The position numbers were made by a program, and so were the translations under genes. The notes beneath the pieces are model-generated. The model ran no database searches and had not been told where the DNA came from. It saw only the letters and a program-made list of their open reading frames with translations. A stretch of DNA of 64,000 nucleotides. Source: Diadophis punctatus similis (taxonomy: Eukaryota; Chordata; Lepidosauria; Squamata; Dipsadidae). Positions 47,255-59,356 of the stretch are shown here, piece by piece (position 1 is the first letter of the stretch; every line of letters begins with the position of its first letter). The stretch spans positions 158,305,547-158,369,546 of the forward strand of contig JALIGW010000001.1 in NCBI GenBank assembly GCA_023053685.1, read 5' to 3'.

Positions 47255-47577
47255 CCGTATTTTTCGGAGTATAAGACGCACCTTAGTTTTTGGGGAGGAA
47301 AATAGGGGAAAACAATCTGCCTACCAGGTATTCATCTGGCTAGCGTCCTTAGTCTGTTCAGCTTCAGCACATTATTTTATCCCCTGGTTAGGACTTAAAA
47401 AAACCTTCTTCTGAGAGAGTAACAATGAAAGAGCATGCAAGCCAGTAAGAGCTGGGAAGATCGTTAGCACCTAGTTAGGGCTGGAAAAAAAAGCTACATT
47501 CGAAGTATAAGACACACCCAAATTTTCAGCCACTTTTAGGGAGGAAAAAGGTGCGTCTTATACTCTGAAAAATACGG
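47255..47577. mobile_element. TA-target MITE (CCGTATTTTTCGGAGTAT family), 323 bp
   Basis: The termini are CCGTATTTTTCGGAGTAT and ACTCTGAAAAATACGG, preceded and followed by TA (47253-47254 and 47578-47579). A second internal pair of TATAAGAC-type words lies near the ends. Non-coding. Confidence 0.88.
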
Positions 47578-47597
47578 TAGGTCCATTTTAGGAAGTA

Positions 47598-47950
47598 CAG
47601 ATAGTCCTCGACTTACAGCAGGTCATTTAGTGACCATTCAAAGTTACACAGCACTGAAAAGTTTTCACACTTAACAACCATTGCAGCATCCCCATGGTCA
47701 CATGATCAAAATTCAGACACTTGGGAACTGATTTACATTTATGATGGTTGCAGTGTCCCAGAGTCATGTGATTATCTTTTGCAACCTTCTGACAAGCAAA
47801 GTCAATGGAGAAAGCAGATTCGCTTAAGAACTACCATGATTCACTTAATAACGGAGGCAAAAAAGGTTGTAAAATGGAGCAAAAGTCACTTAACTGTCTC
47901 ACCAACAGAAATTTTGAGCTCAATTGTTGTCGTAAGTCAAGGACAACCTG
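47598..47950. mobile_element. Tc1/mariner-like MITE (CAGGTAGTCCTC family), 353 bp
   Basis: It starts CAGATAGTCCTCGACTTA and ends GTAAGTCAAGGACAACCTG, with TA at 47596-47597 and 47951-47952. It lies 20 bp after a different TA-target MITE (47255-47577). Confidence 0.88.
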
Positions 47951-48099
47951 TACATCCTACCTATATTGTAGTCAGCTGTGTTCAATGTGAGGGCCATAGG
48001 AACATAAAACAAGCTCTGCTGGATTTGTTCACCATTCTGCATCATCCTAACCAACCATATGCCTTCAGGAAGCTCACAGGCGTAAAGAGAAAAGCAGTG

Positions 48100-48427
48100 T
48101 GGGTAGTCCTCAACTTATGACCACAATTGAGCCAAAAATTTCTGTTGGCAAGCAAGAGTTGAAGAGTTGCCCCATTTTACAATCTTTCTTGCCACCGTTG
48201 TTAAGTGAATCACTGCCGTTGTTAAGTTAGTAACAGGATTGGTAAGTGAATTTGGCTTTCCATTGATTTTGCTTGTCAGAGAAGTTTGCAAAAGGTGATC
48301 ACGTGACCCTGGATCAGTGCTGCTGTCATAAATATGAACCACTTGGTTGTAAATGTGAAAAATTTCTCAGTGCCACTGTAACTTCAAATGGTCACTAAGC
48401 GAACAGTTGTAAGTCAAGGACTACCTG
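48100..48427. mobile_element. Tc1/mariner-like MITE (CAGGTAGTCCTC family), 328 bp
   Basis: It starts TGGGTAGTCCTCAACTTA and ends GTAAGTCAAGGACTACCTG. The flanking dinucleotides are TG on both sides instead of TA. The interior has family words (AAGTGAATCACTGCCGTTG, GGTGATCACGTGACC). Confidence 0.85.
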
Positions 48428-48599
48428 TGTTCTCCCCCCACTTTTGCTCTTTAGCTGCTGGTATTCAAGGCATTCTGCCTGCGATTCCAGAACCAGCAAG
48501 AACAGTAACCATTGATAGCCCTACCTCCATGAATTTGTTCTGTCCTCTTTCAAAACCTATCTAAAGAGGTAGTGTCTTTGGACCAGTTAATCTCTCTCA

Positions 48600-48715
48600 A
48601 CCCAACCCCCTCCTCACAAGGCTGTTTTGGGGGAAATAATAGGAGGAGGAAAGATGTTTGCCACCTTGAGTTAACTTATAAAGTAATAAGGGCAGGATAA
48701 AAAAATGATAGATGA
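48600..48715 (+). repeat. CORE-SINE 3' part
   Basis: Plus-strand sequence has CCTCACAAGGCTGTTTTGGGG, GGAGGAGGAAAGATG, GCCACCTTGAGTTAACTTAT and AATAAGGGCAGGATAAAAA, the distal half of the CORE-SINE. The tRNA head is missing or unrecognisable. Confidence 0.7.
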
Positions 48716-48729
48716 GAAAGAGAGAGATG

Positions 48730-49225
48730 TAACCTCTAGGGTTATCATACAGCAATTTATATCGACGGTATATTCATGCTTATATAATTCCTATAATTAA
48801 CATAATTCTATAATTCTTTTTTCCCCTTAACATATTACATTTTTTATTTCATACATATGTTTATAGTAATTTAAATTAAATAAAAATCATACATATATTA
48901 CTAAATTAAATGTTTACAGATTAATTTTGTTTTCTCTTTTCAAGCCAATCATAAAATGTATTCCAAATTTCATAGTATTCCGAATCCTCCTTTTCATTTA
49001 GTTCCATTGTCATTTTTATCTAATTCGCACAATCAAAAATTTTCTTAATTATTATATTTTCAGTTGGTACATCCTTTTGTTTCCAAAATTGTGCAAGGCT
49101 CATTCTAAGCTGTCGATGTATTTATGTTACTGTTTTGTTTTGTTTTGTTTATTGTTTGTATGCATGTTTTTTGTGTTGTTTTTATAAATGTAAATAACCA
49201 AATTAAAAAAAAAAATTTTTAAAGA
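48730..49225. mobile_element. 5'-inverted L1 insertion with target duplication
   Basis: The minus strand of 48,940-49,125 encodes the last part of L1 ORF2: QLRMSLAQFWKQKDVPTENI, then IIKKIFDCAN, and ELNEKEDSEYYEIWNTFYDW ending LEKRKQN and a stop, followed by 3'UTR to 48,730. The right part (49,130-49,225) runs the other way, ending TTTATAAATGTAAATAACC and an A-rich tail. Flanks GAAAGAGAGAGATG (48716-48729) and GAAAGAGAGAGAGATG (49226-49241) look like the target duplication. The pattern fits twin priming. Confidence 0.75.
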
Positions 49226-51532
49226 GGAAAGAGAGAGAGATGCTGCGCTTTCTTGCCTTTATCAGTCTGAATCTCCCCACGGTCAGTTTTAAGAGATGAC
49301 CTAAATTCCCCAGGTATGCCAGATAGAAAATATGATTTGGATGGACTAATTCTACTTTATTTCAAGGCTCTACATTAATAGAATCTTGCAAGCCTGAAAG
49401 TACAAATCTCCTATTCGGGCTCCTTTACATCTGAGAAGTTGGGGAAGGTCCCTTCTGAACCTCTTTCTCTTCCCATTATGCAACTGCAAGCTATGCACTC
49501 CCTTATCTGACCTTTCCCCAGGTAGCATCTCTTTGCCATGTTTCACAAGCTCTTTCTTCACATACCATTACATTCTCACATTGAGAGAAAGAGAAAGCTC
49601 TCTTTTTGTTTAGTTTATTTACTGTTCATGGTTTTATGTACCTCCAACTTGTTTCCTGTTTTCTGACACGGCTCTTTCCTTTAAAAAGAAAAAAGAAAAA
49701 GAAATCCAAGATACTGTAGTGTTTCTTTTATAAGGGAGCTCCTCTCCAGCTCTTTAATCATGTGAATTTTTCTGTGGGTTTTTTTCCCCTCCCCTTTTAC
49801 ATCTTTTTGAGTTCTAATACCTGTTTCCAGTGATGATTAAAATGAGGCAGTATTTCTGTTTACAGTCCTATATTCACTATTACCCGGGTTTAGGTCCCAT
49901 TTAATTTAATGGGTTTATTTCTACATAGACATATAAAGACACTAAACAAAGTGTTTTGGGGGAGTGAATATTGGTTTTAACACTTATTTTATTATTTATT
50001 GCCTTGTTCCTAGTTGGCTGCAAACTAAAGTCTACTTTAGCTAGTGCCCTCAAGGTGTATTGCAAACTGAATAGGTATGCTTTGGTGTTTTGACTGAGAT
50101 TTAATTGCTTTGTTTATAGAAATTTAAAATTGCTATATTTTTTCATTAGAATTAGGACCTTTTTGAAGTAACTATTTGCACTGTCCTTTTTATTCAAGTA
50201 TCTGAAGATACCAGTCAAGAAATAACAGGACAAGTTGTTGCTTCTAAACGATAGGTTCCATAAAGGCCTACTTTAAGATTTTTCTTTTTTTTTTCTAAGT
50301 GGATTTCTGACTTTTTTTAAATAGTGAAAAATTATACCTGAGAATTTAATCTGGCTGCATTTGATATATATTAAGCGTTTTAATGACTGTTGTGCATTTT
50401 CAAAATCTCTCGCCAAACTTGATAGGGTGGTTTTGTATCCTTAACTATATGAAACTTTAATGGGATAAATTTATCAATATAATGGTTTCTGGAATTACTT
50501 CCAAATAATGTGGGAAACACATAAAATCAAACTAGGAAAACTAGGACATTAGAAAATAATCATTCAAGATAAAAAAAAACCGGGCTGTTTAATTGAAATT
50601 GACCTAATGTTAGAAGTGAAACTCCCATCAAATTTTTAAAAATGCCACCCAAACTGCCTTGGGTGTCCAGTGAATGTGCTCAGGATCAGAAATCGAGCTA
50701 CCTGGCACTGTGATAACTTGTTTTCCCCGTTTCACTAAAGAGAAAGAACTGGCCCACCAGCCTTGCAACAAGGCAGAAGTGCTGGAGGAAGGAGTTGGTG
50801 TAAAATTGTTATCTCTTTTCTGAGAAATAGAAACAGAAAGCAGAGACAGCAACCCAGTCAGCTAATAGTTTATTGTTTTTCAGAGGGCAAATCCAGAGAA
50901 AAATGTTGAGTTGGAAAGGAAGAACAGTCCTGCAGAAATGCTACAGTAAAAAAGAAGAAAGTCAGAAGGGTTGAAAAATGTTTGTGTGCCCGTTCCTGCT
51001 CAGCCAGTCAAGGAGAAGATGGCAGGAATGTGATGAATGAATCATAGAAAGCAGTTCATATGGCCTCATAGGTATAAAGGCGGGGCGTTAAAAAAGAAAC
51101 TAGCAAAATATTCAGCTTCTCCTTACTGGAGACATCAGAATTGAATTCTGGGCCATGTGGCTCAGGTAGGGTGGACCACTTTATATTTTACTTTAAATTC
51201 CCCAAAATGGAGATCCTAGAAATATTTTGTTTGAGACTTCTTCACAGCAAAATTTGGGAAATCCTTAGCACAATTTAATATTTTGCTGTACCTGGTAAGA
51301 TCCTTCAGCAGATTGAATCATTGCTCCCCACATGCCATATCTGAATGTAAAGTAAGGAAGTAACCCAGCTCTGTCTTCCTCAGAGTTGCTAAACAATGAC
51401 TTAGCATGCTGGGAAAGTCAAACCATTAACTGCTGCATCTTTTGCTCTTTCTCTGTGAAATATTTCTTGCTGACGTTTGATGATCTAACTAGGGTACCCT
51501 CCATTCCAACTGGAATAAGACAAGGGATCTCA

Positions 51533-51720
51533 ACAGCTGGCTGCATCTGACCATGTCATCTGGGCTTGAAATCTAATGAGGATCAGACCTGGCTAGTTCT
51601 TGAATAGGAGACTACTAGAATTCCAGGAATATACATTGGGAAGTTTAAAAAAACCAATACATTTTCTTGCCAAGAAAACTACTGTACATTGACAGTAGTA
51701 GTCACTCTGGAGACATGCGA
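51533..51720 (+). repeat. 5S rRNA-derived SINE copy 2
   Basis: It shows TGACCATGTCATCTGGGCTT, AATCTAATGAGGATCAGACC, TGGCTAGTTCTTGAATAGG and AGACTACTAGAATTCCAGG, in the order of 5S rRNA from about nt 18 to nt 105. The body after it contains TTGCCAAGAAAACTAC, as in the copy at 22693. Promoter boxes are mutated. Confidence 0.8.
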
Positions 51721-52488
51721 CAGGGAGAGGAAGGAACAGTTGCCCTGTGTGACAATAGGAATAACACAAACTTAGATGAAAGAACTTTTAACAAACTTAA
51801 ATGGAGTGACAGCTTTTAAAATCAGGATATGATTACAGGATAGGAAACAGAAGTTCTGCTGTTCAAAGAAAAAAGAAGTCGAGAAATCCCTTAAGATAGG
51901 CCCAAAGTTTTGAGATTTGGGGAAGTTCTTTGGCTACCTGCCATTGAAAAGGAATTTAAAGGAATATTTTGGCTAAAAGATAATTAGACATGCTTTGACT
52001 AATTTCCCAAAAGGGCCTTTTACAGAGGGGACAATTCAGAGGAGTATTAATTAAGATTTCCCTGTACAGTGTGTTTTCTGGATACCTCCATATCTTATTT
52101 CTATATAATTCTATAAGCGACATTTGAAGTTGCAGGTACTGTAATTGTCTGTATGTCAGGAAGCATACAGTAGCACTTTTTTATTCTATTTTGTCTCAGT
52201 TTTGATAAAGGAATAATTTTCAGCAGGGTATCTTTTTATTTTAATAAAAAACAGATAGTTGAAAGCAAAGAGTCTTGTAAATTAGAAGTGCATCATTCCC
52301 TTCCACCAAAACTTCCAAGAGAAAGATATGAAGGGAGGGAGGGAGGGAGGAGGAGGAATATAATAACTCTTAACTACCGAGTACTGCACTTTTTATGTCC
52401 TATTTAAAAACCAGCTCAATTAAAAATTAGGGCGAAGCTGCCATTATAAAACTACCTGCATTGGATGTCCGTTCATGTGGTGTTAGAG

Positions 52489-52860
52489 CAAGGGTGTCAA
52501 ACTCAATTTCGTTGAGGGCTGCATCACGGTTGTGTTGATCTCGGGGGGGGCAGAGTGCGCGTGGCCAGAGTAGGCATGGCCAGGTCAACATCACTCGTGT
52601 TGGTGCCCTGTGGTGGCCCGAGCGCTCTGCCAGCAAAAATGGGCTCCCGAGCTCCGTTTTCGGCTGCGATGGCCTCCTGTAACCCTCTGCTTGCGAAAAC
52701 GGAGCTCGGAAGGGCCACACACAGCCCTCCCGAGCGCCGTTTTCACTGGCAGAGGCACCGTGGGCTGGTCCTTTGCTGTTTCCAGGGCGATCCTGCGGTC
52801 CAGATCTAAGCACCCCACGGGCCGCATCCGGCCCCCCGAGCCTTGAGTTTGACACCCCTG
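52489..52860. mobile_element. Non-autonomous hAT (family 2), 372 bp, inverted relative to 6678
   Basis: The termini are CAAGGGTGTCAAACTC and GAGTTTGACACCCCTG. The flanking 8-mers are TGTTAGAG/CGTTAGTG (6 of 8). The interior is the reverse complement of the 6678-7070 copy (GGGCCGCATCCGGCC, TTTGCTGTTTCCAGGGCG). Confidence 0.9.
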
Positions 52861-55800
52861 CGTTAGTGTATCTACTTCAATGGCTATGTAGAAATTGTTT
52901 TTGTAAAGCATTTGTTTCTCTAATGATGAAACAATCTCTACATAATCTATGAAATGTGAAAAATCAGAGCAATAGCTAAGGTGAACTCACAGAAAACTGC
53001 CTCCAGTCTATCCAGCTGATCCATGCTGCGGCTCTTGAAAATGCTTCATGGGGATTTGCGGATGTTGTATGAGGAGATTCTGTAAGAAAAGCTGGTGGTC
53101 CCCAGCATTTCAAAGGTGACTTTTTTGTGTGAGAGAATGTGGGAGTGAGAAGTCATTCCCTTAACCTTCCACCAGAATATATATTCAGTGTCACTCCCAA
53201 TATTATGTGATGGTGTAATGTTCGTTCTGTACCATTGTCAAGAAATGCAAGTTGTTGTCGTCGTCATCAAGCATTTAAATTCACATCAGAATGTTTTAAA
53301 AATTTTCTCCCAGCATACCCAGTTTTCACCCCAATACAAAATAACAAGGATCAGGATCGTTTCTTAGCATCTGTGTGCTTTGTGTTCTTTGCTGTCAGTA
53401 GACCCATTTGAAGCCAAAGGAAGAAGTGTGCCATTGGGGGAAGGGATCATCTCTTGCTATTAGAACAAGGAAGGAAGGAATAAATCATACATTAGAGGCC
53501 ACTGTTAAATCTGCCACATTTTGATTCACCATAAAGGCAGGAAAGAAGTGAGGTTTTTTTTTAAAGGCACATTCCATGACATCATTGGCTGAAAGCAGTT
53601 TTCAGATTGTTTTTGCATTAATCCTCCAGATTTCTTCTTTTTTACTAAATGGGAAAGATGTAAATCTCATTCTAATTATGCATGTGATAAATATGGTCTA
53701 ATGAAGTCAATAAACCTTTAGTGTTGCAGTTTTCTTATTCTTAATATAGTCCACAGCAACCTTTCCCTTCCTGTAGACAATTTGTTTGAAGATTTATAGT
53801 TTTTGCTGTTTTGTGAATTAATTGTAGTGGAATTTGAAAAGCAGTCTACTAATTGCATCTAAAGCGGTGGACATGAGCCCACTGCTGTATGGCATAATAA
53901 TGTATGGCATAATAAATTTGTTGGTTGTTCTGGGTGCCACAGTGCCCTTTGTTTCTCCTAATTAGAAAATACTTAAGGATATATATGCTCTTCTAAGAAT
54001 AAAAGGCCACAGTAATGATTTTTCATACATTAAGTTTTTAATTATGATGTAGTTGCTGTAGTCTGAACTTTTAATTCCTCTCTTGACTTTCCTGACCAAG
54101 GAACTGTATATTAGCCGGTTAACTCCATGAAGTGGCAGATATGCCATTATAAATATGTATGTCTTTAGTTCAAGGTGTCACAAGAGAAGACTTTATAGTA
54201 TTTTTGATACAGTGTTCCTATCTACATATGTATCTTCCAAAGATGTTATTCCTTTATTTAAAACATCTGCCTTTATATCTGAGTATTTTTCTCTCCATGC
54301 TTCTGCCTCAGGAAAGATTAAACAAACCAACAAGAACAATTGCAAAATTGACAATAAACTCACTTCCCTCCTCAGGTAGTACATTAGCATATAAAGAAAT
54401 AGGTTGGCATATTCAGGGATTAAGATTTATTAATTCAATTTTGGAATTACTGACATTTAATGAAGTAAGTAAAGCCATGTGATCTTTGTGTACTCTTGCT
54501 TGGATACTGACATAAAAGGCAAAAAGATTCATACATAGGAACCTCATGTGATGTCCACAAAGAATGAAGTTGGTTGTATGTAATGTGCCAGAAAGATCTA
54601 TCCAGGTTTCTCTCCCAATTCTGTTTAGAATCTTGCACCACAGCTGCATTTTTACTTTCTGACCTATATATACTTTAGCCAAAGTTTAGATGCAACACAC
54701 AACATCCTTTTTATGACTGTCTCACTGAAAGTTTCCTTTAGTTGCCTCCTCAGGACTCTTACCTATTAGTCACTGAGCACTATGCTACACTGGTTCTCAT
54801 GGTCTTCTGATGCCCATAGAGTGACAAATCCTTTCCCCACCCCCACAGGCTATTTTTCAGGCTCTGCTCCCCCCCCCAGCCTCCTAGATGTCTTCTCTAT
54901 CTTGCTATTGACTTCTTTCCCCAAAAACTATCATTGGGTATTAGGAGAACAGATGGAGTCAGACCTTTTTTGTGCATTTAAAATAGGGAAATAGATGCCT
55001 TCGCCTCCTCTATCATCTCTCCTCAGATGGTTGATATGTGGTCCAAATTCTGTACCATAATTGTCAGATGTGGCTCTGCCTCACTGAGAAGCCTCAGGGG
55101 AGGGCAGGAGAAAATCCTTACAGATAAACAACAATTAAGCCCGTAAATGCCCCCCCAGAACCAGATTTTCCACAGGGATAAAAGAAAGGACCATCTCAGT
55201 GGTCATGACTGCATTACATAATTAATTGTCCCATGTGGTTGAGTTGTTCCTCCTCTGTGTTTTACTAGTTGATGAAAAACATTTTTAGTCTGTCAGTTTA
55301 CCAAATTCCATATCAATTGTTTTTGCTAGTTGGCCGAGCCCATTTTTAAAATCATACTGTTATTTTTATGGCATCCTGACTAACTATGACCCTATGAAGA
55401 GACAGAGAGTAAATTATAAGAAAACCCCTGTCCTCTTTTAAAAACAAGAAAGTGCCCTTATTTTACAACATTTCTTCTCTGGCTCAAGTGGATTTTGATT
55501 GTGGGTCCAGCATCTTATCTTTACTCACTCTTCACTCCTTATAAATAGCATTTCTAATGCATGAGGGAAGACAACTTTATGCATTTTATTTTTTCTCCAG
55601 AAATGAATTCAAACTTTGCAAAAAGTTAGTGGCAAAACAGCTCCAGCTTTAAAACATGGTCCTGATGTTGAACATTCAGGAAACAAACGAAGGAGTAGCT
55701 GAATACTTTGGGAAAGAGAAGGAAAGCATCATTTGAGGCATAACAAGGATTTATTATTATTGAAATTGCTGTTCATTCTGTGACATAAATAAGAATTTGA

Positions 55801-56232
55801 TTAAGTTTGGGTAAGTAGCAGGGAGTTATGGAACTCAAAAATATTTTCTGTGCCACTATGCTAAATAAACACTGGGTTCCTTATTTATTATACCCTCATA
55901 TATTTACACAACATTCTGCAGGAGATCTATGATATTTTTCAAGTCCATCAAATATTGCAGTTGCTTCTTAGGTTTTTCCCAATTTTCTTCTGAGAGATCA
56001 AGGACACTTCCTTCCCCAGTTTTTCATTGCAGTAACAACAACCTTGTGAATTGATTGAACTAAGGTAAAGTATGCTCAACCACAACACTGACTATCCTGC
56101 CAGGATATCCTTCCAACTTCAGCCTAAATATTCTCACTATCTCAGACTGAAAACATGATCAATGTGATATCTTCCATCTGCTTACAACTCTCAAGTTTGG
56201 AAACAGGCCCTTTAGTCCATCATTTTTCAGAC

Positions 56233-56256
56233 TAATCTAATCTAATCTAATCTACC
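56233..56256. repeat. (TAATC)n short pentanucleotide repeat
   Basis: Four to five units of TAATC/CTAAT, of limited length. Confidence 0.9.
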
Positions 56257-56295
56257 CATTGCAAGCCATTCAGTGTTCACTGTCACCACTTAGGT

Positions 56296-56367
56296 CTTTC
56301 CAGTCACTGAGATAACTGCTCACTTTCCAAGTGACTGGAAAGTGACTTTCCAGTCACTTGGATAACA
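56296..56367. repeat. Local direct and inverted duplication (template-switch scar)
   Basis: CTTTCCAGTCACTGAGATAAC (56296-56316) recurs as CTTTCCAGTCACTTGGATAAC (56346-56366). Between them is an inverted copy, CCAAGTGACTGGAAAG (56327-56342), exactly complementary to 56346-56361 with a 3-nt loop. Confidence 0.85.
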
Positions 56368-56715
56368 TATCCAAGGCTCCATAAAATAGTACAGCCCTTT
56401 CCTCCCTTTTAATTAAAGAAGAAGCAAAGTTCCTGTTTTTTTTTATAGTGAGCCAAGTTCTGTGTAGAATAGGATGTCAGAAATTCAATCATTGACTCAG
56501 TGAGAACTTGGTAACATCCAACATCTTTAACTGATCATGGCAGGATCTGATTTGTTCACATAGAATAGAAATTTATAATGTAGATCAATTCCACCCTGAA
56601 CTAATTAGAGCACATCCAGCCCCAGAATAAAAGTGGAATATTATTTCTAATAAAAACATATAGGAAGGTAACAGTGTTTCATGTTTTGCCATACGGTCTG
56701 TGCTGCAACATGAAT

Positions 56716-56834
56716 GAGGTCCTGCTGGCCACATGACTGCTGGCTCGTTGGCTTAAGAAATGGAGATGAGCATTGTCCTTTAAAGTCGGTCATGACTAGC
56801 AGGGTAAAACCTATGGGGACACCTTTACCTTAAA
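56716..56834 (+). repeat. Sauria SINE / Bov-B 3' tail fragment
   Basis: It shows GGCCACATGACTGCTGGCTC, AAATGGAGATGAGCATTGTC, AAAGTCGGTCATGACTAGCA and ACACCTTTACCTTA, the conserved 3' part of the Sauria SINE seen in full at 9041-9394. The tRNA head is absent, so it may derive from the partner Bov-B LINE. Confidence 0.75.
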
Positions 56835-57274
56835 AAAAATATCTTTCTGATATATGAAAGTTAGTACTGTCATGTCTTAATGCTGTCCTAGTCTAAAATA
56901 TCTTAGGTTTATAAAATAGATTCTTGGTTCTCTACCCTGTGAAGCTTGTTATCACTCTATTGAGTGAACGGAGCATAGCAAGGCAGTCCAAATCTATAAC
57001 TGACATTATTTTTGATTTCTAGGAATATTAAGATCGTAGGAATATTATGCTGTATAAATTCGCTTAAATGATAGAGTTAGAATCTTGAGAACCTTTTTTT
57101 CATATTCCAATAAGAGCAGTAAAATCTGTTCTACACCTCTGTCTGTGTTGGCCCCAGATATTTGGAATGGTTGTTATTTTTCATTTGTTGTTTCAATTGC
57201 ATTGACTCAGCTTTTTGCATGCTTAATTTATAAATTGCTTTGTGAAGAGTTTTTAATCGAAAAGCCTATAGATA

Positions 57275-57397
57275 CCGTGTTTCCCCAAAAATAAGACCCT
57301 GTCTTATATTTTTTTGAACCCTTGGCCTTATTGCCATGCACTCAAAAGCCTGATTGGGCTTATTATCAGGGGATGTCTTATTTTGGGGGAAACAGGG
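57275..57397. mobile_element. TA-target MITE (CCGTGTTTCCCC family), 123 bp
   Basis: The termini are CCGTGTTTCCCCAAAAATA and TATTTTGGGGGAAACAGGG, flanked by TA (57273-57274 and 57398-57399). The interior has GACCCTGTCTTATATTTT and GGGCTTATTATCAGGGGAT. Non-coding. Confidence 0.87.
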
Positions 57398-57739
57398 TAG
57401 TTCTCAACGAAGTTAATAAGTCAGTGCTAAAAACATTACAGTTAACATCCTTGTTATTTTTCCCTCTACTTGCAATATACGTTTTGTATTTCTTATATGC
57501 TATGAGGTTAGCATTTTCATAATTATTTTCATTTATATTCTACATGCGGGTGTGTGCAGTTGAAAGAATGCTTTGTGCGTGCTTGTATTTTCTGCTTTGG
57601 AATAATTCCAGAGAGAACTTTTACAGCTGCAGTTCCAAGGTTTTAAGGTACCTTATTCAGTTGAGATAGTTTTTTTAAAAACTTCACAGCCCAGGGGTTC
57701 TAGCTGTGATTTGGAGCTTAAGAAACATTCCACCACATA

Positions 57740-58530
57740 TTAAGTAGGCAGCTGTATTTGAGATGGGAAAGCAACTCTGGGTTCAGCTAGGCGGGTAGGC
57801 AAGTAATTCAGAATCATGCATGTTATATGCCTTTTAAGTTCCAATGAAAAAAGAATGTCTGTAGCACAGGGTTGAACTGTGGAGCCTTGATGCTTTCTGA
57901 GCTTGATTGTTTTCATGCAGGTGTTCATTATCTGGCTAGGTAACATTGTCACTGATTGCATTTTTGAGGTGGATCACTTGGTTAGTATGGGTGGTTTTAT
58001 GATAGACTTGTGTTTCTAATTTACCACCATTTCCTTTACTGATGAGGATATCCAGGAAGAGTAGTGTGGTGTTGGTGTTTTCTTCTGCCCATGTGAATTT
58101 TATTCCTTTGAATATGTTGATTGTTCATGTATCTTTTCTAGTTGTTCCTTTTTTATTATGACAAAAGTGTCATATACATACTGGATTCAAACATAGGGTC
58201 GTATGCGTGGGAGTATTATCGTTTTAAAGACTGCTGCATATCTTTGCTATATGTCCTAAGATTGGTGGTCTCGTAGGTGTTCCTCTGATTTATTGATATA
58301 TCTGCATATCAAACTGAAATTAGATAGTGAAGCAGAAGATGGGAAGGTCCACCATTCTGGGTGTTAAGATCTTACTTATTTGATTAGGTTGGGTAGTTGC
58401 ATGATACTGCTGCTATGGATTCTTTCACTGGTTCTGCGGTATTAGCCCCAGTTCTAGCTGGGGCTGAAAATGTTATCTAGCTGAGTGATGAAAAACAACC
58501 AAACTCAGAACCAAGGAGCTTTTAAAGTTG
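57740..58530 (-). mobile_element. Penelope-like retroelement (PLE) remnant
   Basis: On the minus strand one frame reads YVYDTFVIIKKEQLEKIHEQ (motif C region, YVYD where PLEs have YVDD, at 58166-58180). After a frameshift it reads INIFKGIKFTWAEENTNTTL, LFLDILISKGNGGKLETQVY and HKTTHTNQ, matching the PLE region between the RT core and the linker. Terminal GTTACCTAG/GTTATCTAG repeats at about 57,940 and 58,475 lie in opposite orientations. The GIY-YIG domain is not recognisable. Dead copy. Confidence 0.75.
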
Positions 58531-59356
58531 TTAGACATTGCATATCTGTTATAAACCTACTATTAAACACCTGCTGGTTATGGGTGTTGTGGTACAAAGC
58601 AGATAGAGGAACCTGCTTCTTGCCCCTGTAAACATTTAAGAGGCTGCAACATAGTCCTCCTTTTGTGAGCTACATACAAAAGAACATGAAGAACCTAAAA
58701 TCCCTAAGTAACTCCTAGTGTTATAACCTGCATGTCCACTGATATTTAGAATTAATTCAGTGATGGGTGTTCACATGGATTGATTTTGAGGTCCTGTTGT
58801 TTCAGGGGGCATCCTTGCCAGTTTCCCCAGTATTTCACTTCCTAAGTCATGGGCCAGGGAGGGGCATAGGGACTTCTTCAATATCATGGGACAGTGATAT
58901 GCAGTTTTAGCAGACCCAGGCTAGAAAAAAGAAACCCCATTCCATAATCATCACAGAAAAACTCCAGCTGTCTTAATAGAAACCAGGTTCAGTCCAGCAT
59001 TCTCTCTCTAACTCTCAGAGCTGGAAAATTCCTTCACTTTATATGAGCAATTTGTTAAAGACTGATGGGAGGAATACAGAACGGGCCAGGCCTGGAACCT
59101 TCAGGGCTATTTTACATTCACACTGTAGCTGGCTCTGACATGTGGCCATAATGTGAAAGGCATTTCCTGCTCTTGCTCTCATGTGACATTCAAGAAAACC
59201 ACCAATTCAGATGGACTCTCACATTTCATTTGCATTTGAAGATTCCAACTTCTTGAGCATTTCTGCTCTTGCGAGGAGTGTGGTTTATAATTAGCAATCA
59301 TTTATTAATACATCGACATCACTAACTGATACAATAGTTGGAATGCCATTGTATTA

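Noticed and set aside
54155..54690. Overlapping open frames on both strands (up to 107 codons)
   Set aside because: Inspected for LINE or host-gene motifs and found none; AT-rich, Leu/Ile-heavy, likely chance frames.
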